From JALUUH01 sp964636675 (lineage in GTDB: Bacteria > Pseudomonadota > Gammaproteobacteria > S012-40), in contig CAZWUO010000159.1 in NCBI GenBank assembly GCA_964636675.1, positions 1 through 8,978 on the forward strand: 8,978 bases of DNA, read 5' to 3'. The notes beneath the pieces were generated by a model. That model was not told where the DNA came from. It did no database searches and was given only the letters and a program-made list of their open reading frames with translations. Made by a program: the position numbers and the translations under genes. Shown here one piece after another: positions 6,802-8,978 of this stretch. The first letter of the stretch is position 1, and each line of letters starts with the position of its first letter.

Positions 6802-7494
6802 CTAAATTACAGAAGAAAATTCTACTTGGATACCTGCTCCCATCGTAGAAGAAACAGTAAGTTTCTTCAGGTATATGCCTTTTGCAGAGCTTGGCTTAGC
6901 CTTTTGCAAATCAGCCAATAATGCGATTAAGTTTTCTTTTAATGCACCACCATCGAAAGAGACTTTTCCGATGTTGCAATGAATAATGCCGCCTTTATCG
7001 GTTCGATAGCGAACTTGGCCCGCTTTTGCATTCCTTACCGCAGCGGCTACGTCGGGTGAAACAGTACCTACTTTGGGGTTAGGCATTAAACCTCTAGGCC
7101 CAAGAACCTGGCCTAATTGACCTACCACACGCATGGCATCTGGCGAAGCAATAACCACATCAAAATCCATCATCCCTTGCTTAATTTCCGCCGCAAGATC
7201 TTCCATGCCAACAATATCTGCCCCGGCTTCTTTAGCGGCATCAACGTTAGCACCTTGGGCAAAAACCGCCACACGAACGGTTTTACCTGTGCCATTCGGC
7301 AACACGGTGGAACCTCGAACGTTTTGATCCGATTTGCGCGGATCTACACCAAGATTAACACTAACATCAATAGACTCTGCAAATTTAGCCGGTGGTAGCG
7401 ATTTCAATAATTCAATCGCCTCATCGAAAGCATAAACCTTGCCTTCTACCACTTTTTCTCGAATTACTTTGCTTCTTTTAGTTAACTTAGCCAT
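6802..7494 (-). CDS. rplA: 50S ribosomal protein L1
   Basis: L1 binds 23S rRNA at the L1 stalk, where deacylated tRNA leaves the E site, and in E. coli represses translation of the rplK-rplA message. The product has 230 residues (E. coli 234). The N-terminus MAKLTKRSK and domain I sequences are typical, and the family signature GQLGQVLGPRGLMPNPKVGT lies at about 125-144. Domain I returns with VRYRTDKGGIIHCNIGKVSF (161-180) and the C-terminal strand GIQVEFSS. Its ATG shares one base with the rplK stop (TAATG). Its Shine-Dalgarno AAGGGGTGG (7507-7499) lies inside the last codons of rplK, so translation is coupled and the two proteins should be made in equal amounts. Confidence 0.99.
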   Translation of the reverse strand: MAKLTKRSKVIREKVVEGKVYAFDEAIELLKSLPPAKFAESIDVSVNLGVDPRKSDQNVRGSTVLPNGTGKTVRVAVFAQGANVDAAKEAGADIVGMEDLAAEIKQGMMDFDVVIASPDAMRVVGQLGQVLGPRGLMPNPKVGTVSPDVAAAVRNAKAGQVRYRTDKGGIIHCNIGKVSFDGGALKENLIALLADLQKAKPSSAKGIYLKKLTVSSTMGAGIQVEFSSVI

Positions 7495-7928
7495 TATTCC
7501 ACCCCTTCAACTTTCAGCCCCATGGAGCGCGCACTACCCGCAACAGTACGTACCGCAGCATCCAGATCAGCAGCGGTTAAATCAGGCATTTTTGCATTTG
7601 CAACTTCTTCAAGTTGCGCACGGCTTACCGTACCGACAATATCTCGCCCGGGTGTCTTGCTACCACTTTTCATACCTAAGGCTTTTAGAATTAAAGTAGA
7701 AGCTGGCGGAGTCTTCGTAATAAAGGTAAAACTTCTATCACTATAAACGGTAATTACCACAGGAATTGGTAAACCCGCTTCCATTTTTTGAGTTTGTGCA
7801 TTAAATGCTTTACAAAACTCCATGATATTCACACCATGTTGTCCTAATGCAGGACCAACAGGTGGACTGGGGTTAGCCTGCCCCGCCTTTACTTGCAGCT
7901 TAATATAAGCTTGAACTTTTTTAGCCAT
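7494..7928 (-). CDS. rplK: 50S ribosomal protein L11
   Basis: L11 forms the GTPase-associated centre with 23S rRNA and L10, is needed for RelA sensing of uncharged tRNA, and is the thiostrepton-site protein. Its 144 residues are the normal length. The N-terminal domain (1 to about 70) has MAKKVQAYIKLQV, the proline-rich NPSPPVGPALGQHGVNIMEF, and K40 in the CKAFN segment. The starting Ala-Lys and this lysine are methylation targets of PrmA in E. coli. The C-terminal rRNA-binding domain (about 75-142) ends with the signature region GSARSMGLKVEG. The ATG is preceded by AGGAG at six bases. An 87-base leader separates it from nusG, and it overlaps rplA by one base. Confidence 0.99.
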   Translation of the reverse strand: MAKKVQAYIKLQVKAGQANPSPPVGPALGQHGVNIMEFCKAFNAQTQKMEAGLPIPVVITVYSDRSFTFITKTPPASTLILKALGMKSGSKTPGRDIVGTVSRAQLEEVANAKMPDLTAADLDAAVRTVAGSARSMGLKVEGVE

Positions 7929-8015
7929 TTTATTCTCCTAAACGGGTACCGTCGTCTCTCTAAAAGAACACAGAGAACGCCTAGCGCTTTTCAGCTCCCC
8001 GGCTGTTTACCAAAA
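7929..8015 (-). promoter_or_regulatory. nusG-rplK leader region
   Basis: This 87-base gap ends with the strong rplK Shine-Dalgarno AGGAG (7939-7935). It can form a stem CAGC/GCUG at 7992-8005 around CGGGGA, and a longer bulged stem GUUCUCU with AGAGA(G)AC at 7954-7978. In E. coli the rplK promoter and the L1 repressor-binding site lie in the corresponding gap. I see no convincing sigma70 -35/-10 pair here, and I cannot assign the L1 site from inspection, so both remain possible but unproven. Confidence 0.35.
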
Positions 8016-8549
8016 TTAACCTTTTTCAACCTGACCAAATTCCAACTCAACAGGAGTGGAACGACCAAAAATAAGCACCGATACACGCATCTTACTTTTT
8101 TCGTAATCCACTTCTTCAACCACACCGTTAAAATCGTTAAATGGGCCATCATTAATCCGCACCACTTCACCCGGCTCAAACAATATTTTAGGCCGTGGTT
8201 TATCAACCCCTTCTTGAACCCTTTGCAAGATAGCTTCTGCTTCACTATCAGAAATGGGGGCAGGCTTTTCGTTTGAACCACCAATGAAACCCATAACCCG
8301 AGGAATGTTTTTGACCAAATGCCAGGACTCTTCGTCCATATCCATTTGCACTAACACGTAACCTGGAAAAAACTTGCGGTCACTTTTGCGCTTTTGCCCC
8401 TCGCGAATTTCGACAACTTCTTCCGTGGGCACTAACACCTCACCAAACTTGTCTTGTAGGCCTGCATGAATGATGCGCTCTTCCAACACCTTCTTTACAT
8501 GGCCCTCATAGTTCGAATAGGCATGCACTACATACCATCTCAGCGCCAT
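8016..8549 (-). CDS. nusG: Transcription termination/antitermination factor NusG
   Basis: NusG binds elongating RNA polymerase through its N-terminal domain, suppresses pausing, and through its C-terminal KOW domain contacts either Rho or ribosomal protein S10. The product has 177 residues (E. coli 181). The NGN domain runs from WYVVHAYSNYEGHVKK (5-20) through PTEEVVEIREGQKRKSDRKFFPGYVLVQM (about 41-69) and the NIPRVMGFIGG segment (81-91). The KOW domain is about 124-177, with GEVVRINDGPFNDFNGVVEEVD and the F161 equivalent of E. coli F165 in the S10/Rho contact loop (IFGRSTPVE). The ATG lies three bases after the secE stop, and its GGGAG overlaps the end of secE, indicating coupled translation. 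The start trims a few residues from the E. coli N-terminus. Confidence 0.99.
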   Translation of the reverse strand: MALRWYVVHAYSNYEGHVKKVLEERIIHAGLQDKFGEVLVPTEEVVEIREGQKRKSDRKFFPGYVLVQMDMDEESWHLVKNIPRVMGFIGGSNEKPAPISDSEAEAILQRVQEGVDKPRPKILFEPGEVVRINDGPFNDFNGVVEEVDYEKSKMRVSVLIFGRSTPVELEFGQVEKG

Positions 8550-8552
8550 TGA

Positions 8553-8903
8553 TTAGCTCCCTTGACCTGTAAACAGTTGCACCGTCCACAGAAGCATAGA
8601 ATCCATACCCCATAACGCCAAACCAACAACAACGACTGAAGCAAAAATCAACAGCGTCGTCTGTGTTGTCTCCTTGCGCGTTGGCCAAACCACTTTGCGA
8701 ACCTCGGTTCGCGCATCTTTCATAAATGCCCATGACAATTGCCCCACTGCGGATTGCAACGCCACAAAAACTGCCACTGCAAAAATTGCAAGCAAGCCTA
8801 GCACCCGAATCAACAATGATTGCTGATCAGAGAAATAATAAAACGCAGCTATCCCTAACCCTATTAAGAGCACTGAAATCGATAGTTTAATTTTATCTGC
8901 CAT
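8553..8903 (-). CDS. secE: Preprotein translocase subunit SecE
   Basis: SecE is the clamp subunit of the SecYEG channel in the inner membrane. The product has 116 residues (E. coli 127). Three hydrophobic segments are visible at about 7-24, 29-49 and 83-106, the three-helix form usual in gammaproteobacteria. The amphipathic cytoplasmic region with the family signature EVRKVVWPTRKETTQTT spans about 67-83, just before the last membrane helix. The ATG is preceded by AGG at seven bases. It lies 23 bases downstream of tRNA-Trp, leaving little room for a separate promoter, and three bases before nusG. The secE-nusG pair upstream of rplK is a standard bacterial arrangement. Confidence 0.97.
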   Translation of the reverse strand: MADKIKLSISVLLIGLGIAAFYYFSDQQSLLIRVLGLLAIFAVAVFVALQSAVGQLSWAFMKDARTEVRKVVWPTRKETTQTTLLIFASVVVVGLALWGMDSMLLWTVQLFTGQGS

Positions 8904-8926
8904 ATTAAAACCTGCTTCAAAATAAG

Positions 8927-8978
8927 TGGCAGGCCAGGAGGGAATCGAACCCCCAACCTGCGGTTTTGGAGACCGCTG
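8927..8978 (-). tRNA. tRNA-Trp (CCA anticodon), 3' part
   Basis: The last 52 bases, read on the minus strand, give an anticodon stem GCGGU/ACCGC around loop CUCCAAA, so the anticodon is CCA (tryptophan). A T arm GGGGG-UUCGAUU-CCCUC follows, then the 3' acceptor strand CUGGCCU, discriminator G and an encoded CCA tail. The D arm and 5' acceptor strand lie beyond the window edge. In many beta- and gammaproteobacteria tRNA-Trp sits just upstream of secE. Confidence 0.97.

Noticed and set aside
7991..8284. Minus-strand open frame of 97 codons overlapping the end of nusG
   Set aside because: It is out of frame with nusG, whose full-length conserved product explains the bases. The alternative product has no recognisable features.
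8506..8733. Minus-strand open frame of 75 codons overlapping secE and the start of nusG
   Set aside because: It is out of frame with two well-conserved genes and has no independent support.
1..8978. Novel accessory, mobile, CRISPR or defence system
   Set aside because: Almost every base belongs to conserved housekeeping genes or their short leaders. No transposase, integrase, direct-repeat array or unexplained large frame is present.

Overview
The window carries one contiguous, entirely minus-strand piece of a bacterial core operon. Read in transcription order (right to left) it is: the 3' part of tRNA-Trp, secE, nusG, rplK (L11), rplA (L1), rplJ (L10), rplL (L7/L12), rpoB, and the first 448 codons of rpoC. 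Gene order and the close match of every product to Escherichia coli-type proteins, including the long beta subunit with both lineage-specific insertions, point to a gammaproteobacterium of moderate GC content. Placement next to tRNA-Trp and the protein details would fit Legionellales or a relative, but I cannot settle the order from sequence alone.

Layout by function. Positions 8927-8978 hold the tRNA with anticodon CCA. secE (protein translocase subunit) and nusG (transcription elongation/antitermination factor) follow with only 23 and 3 bases between neighbours. An 87-base leader precedes rplK, and rplK and rplA overlap by one base (TAATG). A 239-base gap between rplA and rplJ holds a recognisable L10 leader, where L10 is expected to bind its own mRNA, flanked by further hairpins. 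rplJ and rplL are 54 bases apart. A 172-base gap between rplL and rpoB holds a strong intrinsic terminator-like hairpin, which competes with a second hairpin for the same GGCC. This is the expected place for the attenuator that lowers RNA polymerase subunit synthesis relative to ribosomal stalk proteins. rpoB and rpoC are 12 bases apart and in the same reading frame; rpoC begins with TTG.

Together the genes make the large-subunit stalk and L1 stalk of the ribosome, the two large catalytic subunits of RNA polymerase, the factor linking polymerase to the ribosome/Rho, and a membrane insertase component. I see no mobile element, CRISPR array, defence system or cargo gene. The interest here is in RNA-level regulation in the intergenic gaps and in the rpoB/rpoC junction, not in a new protein system.
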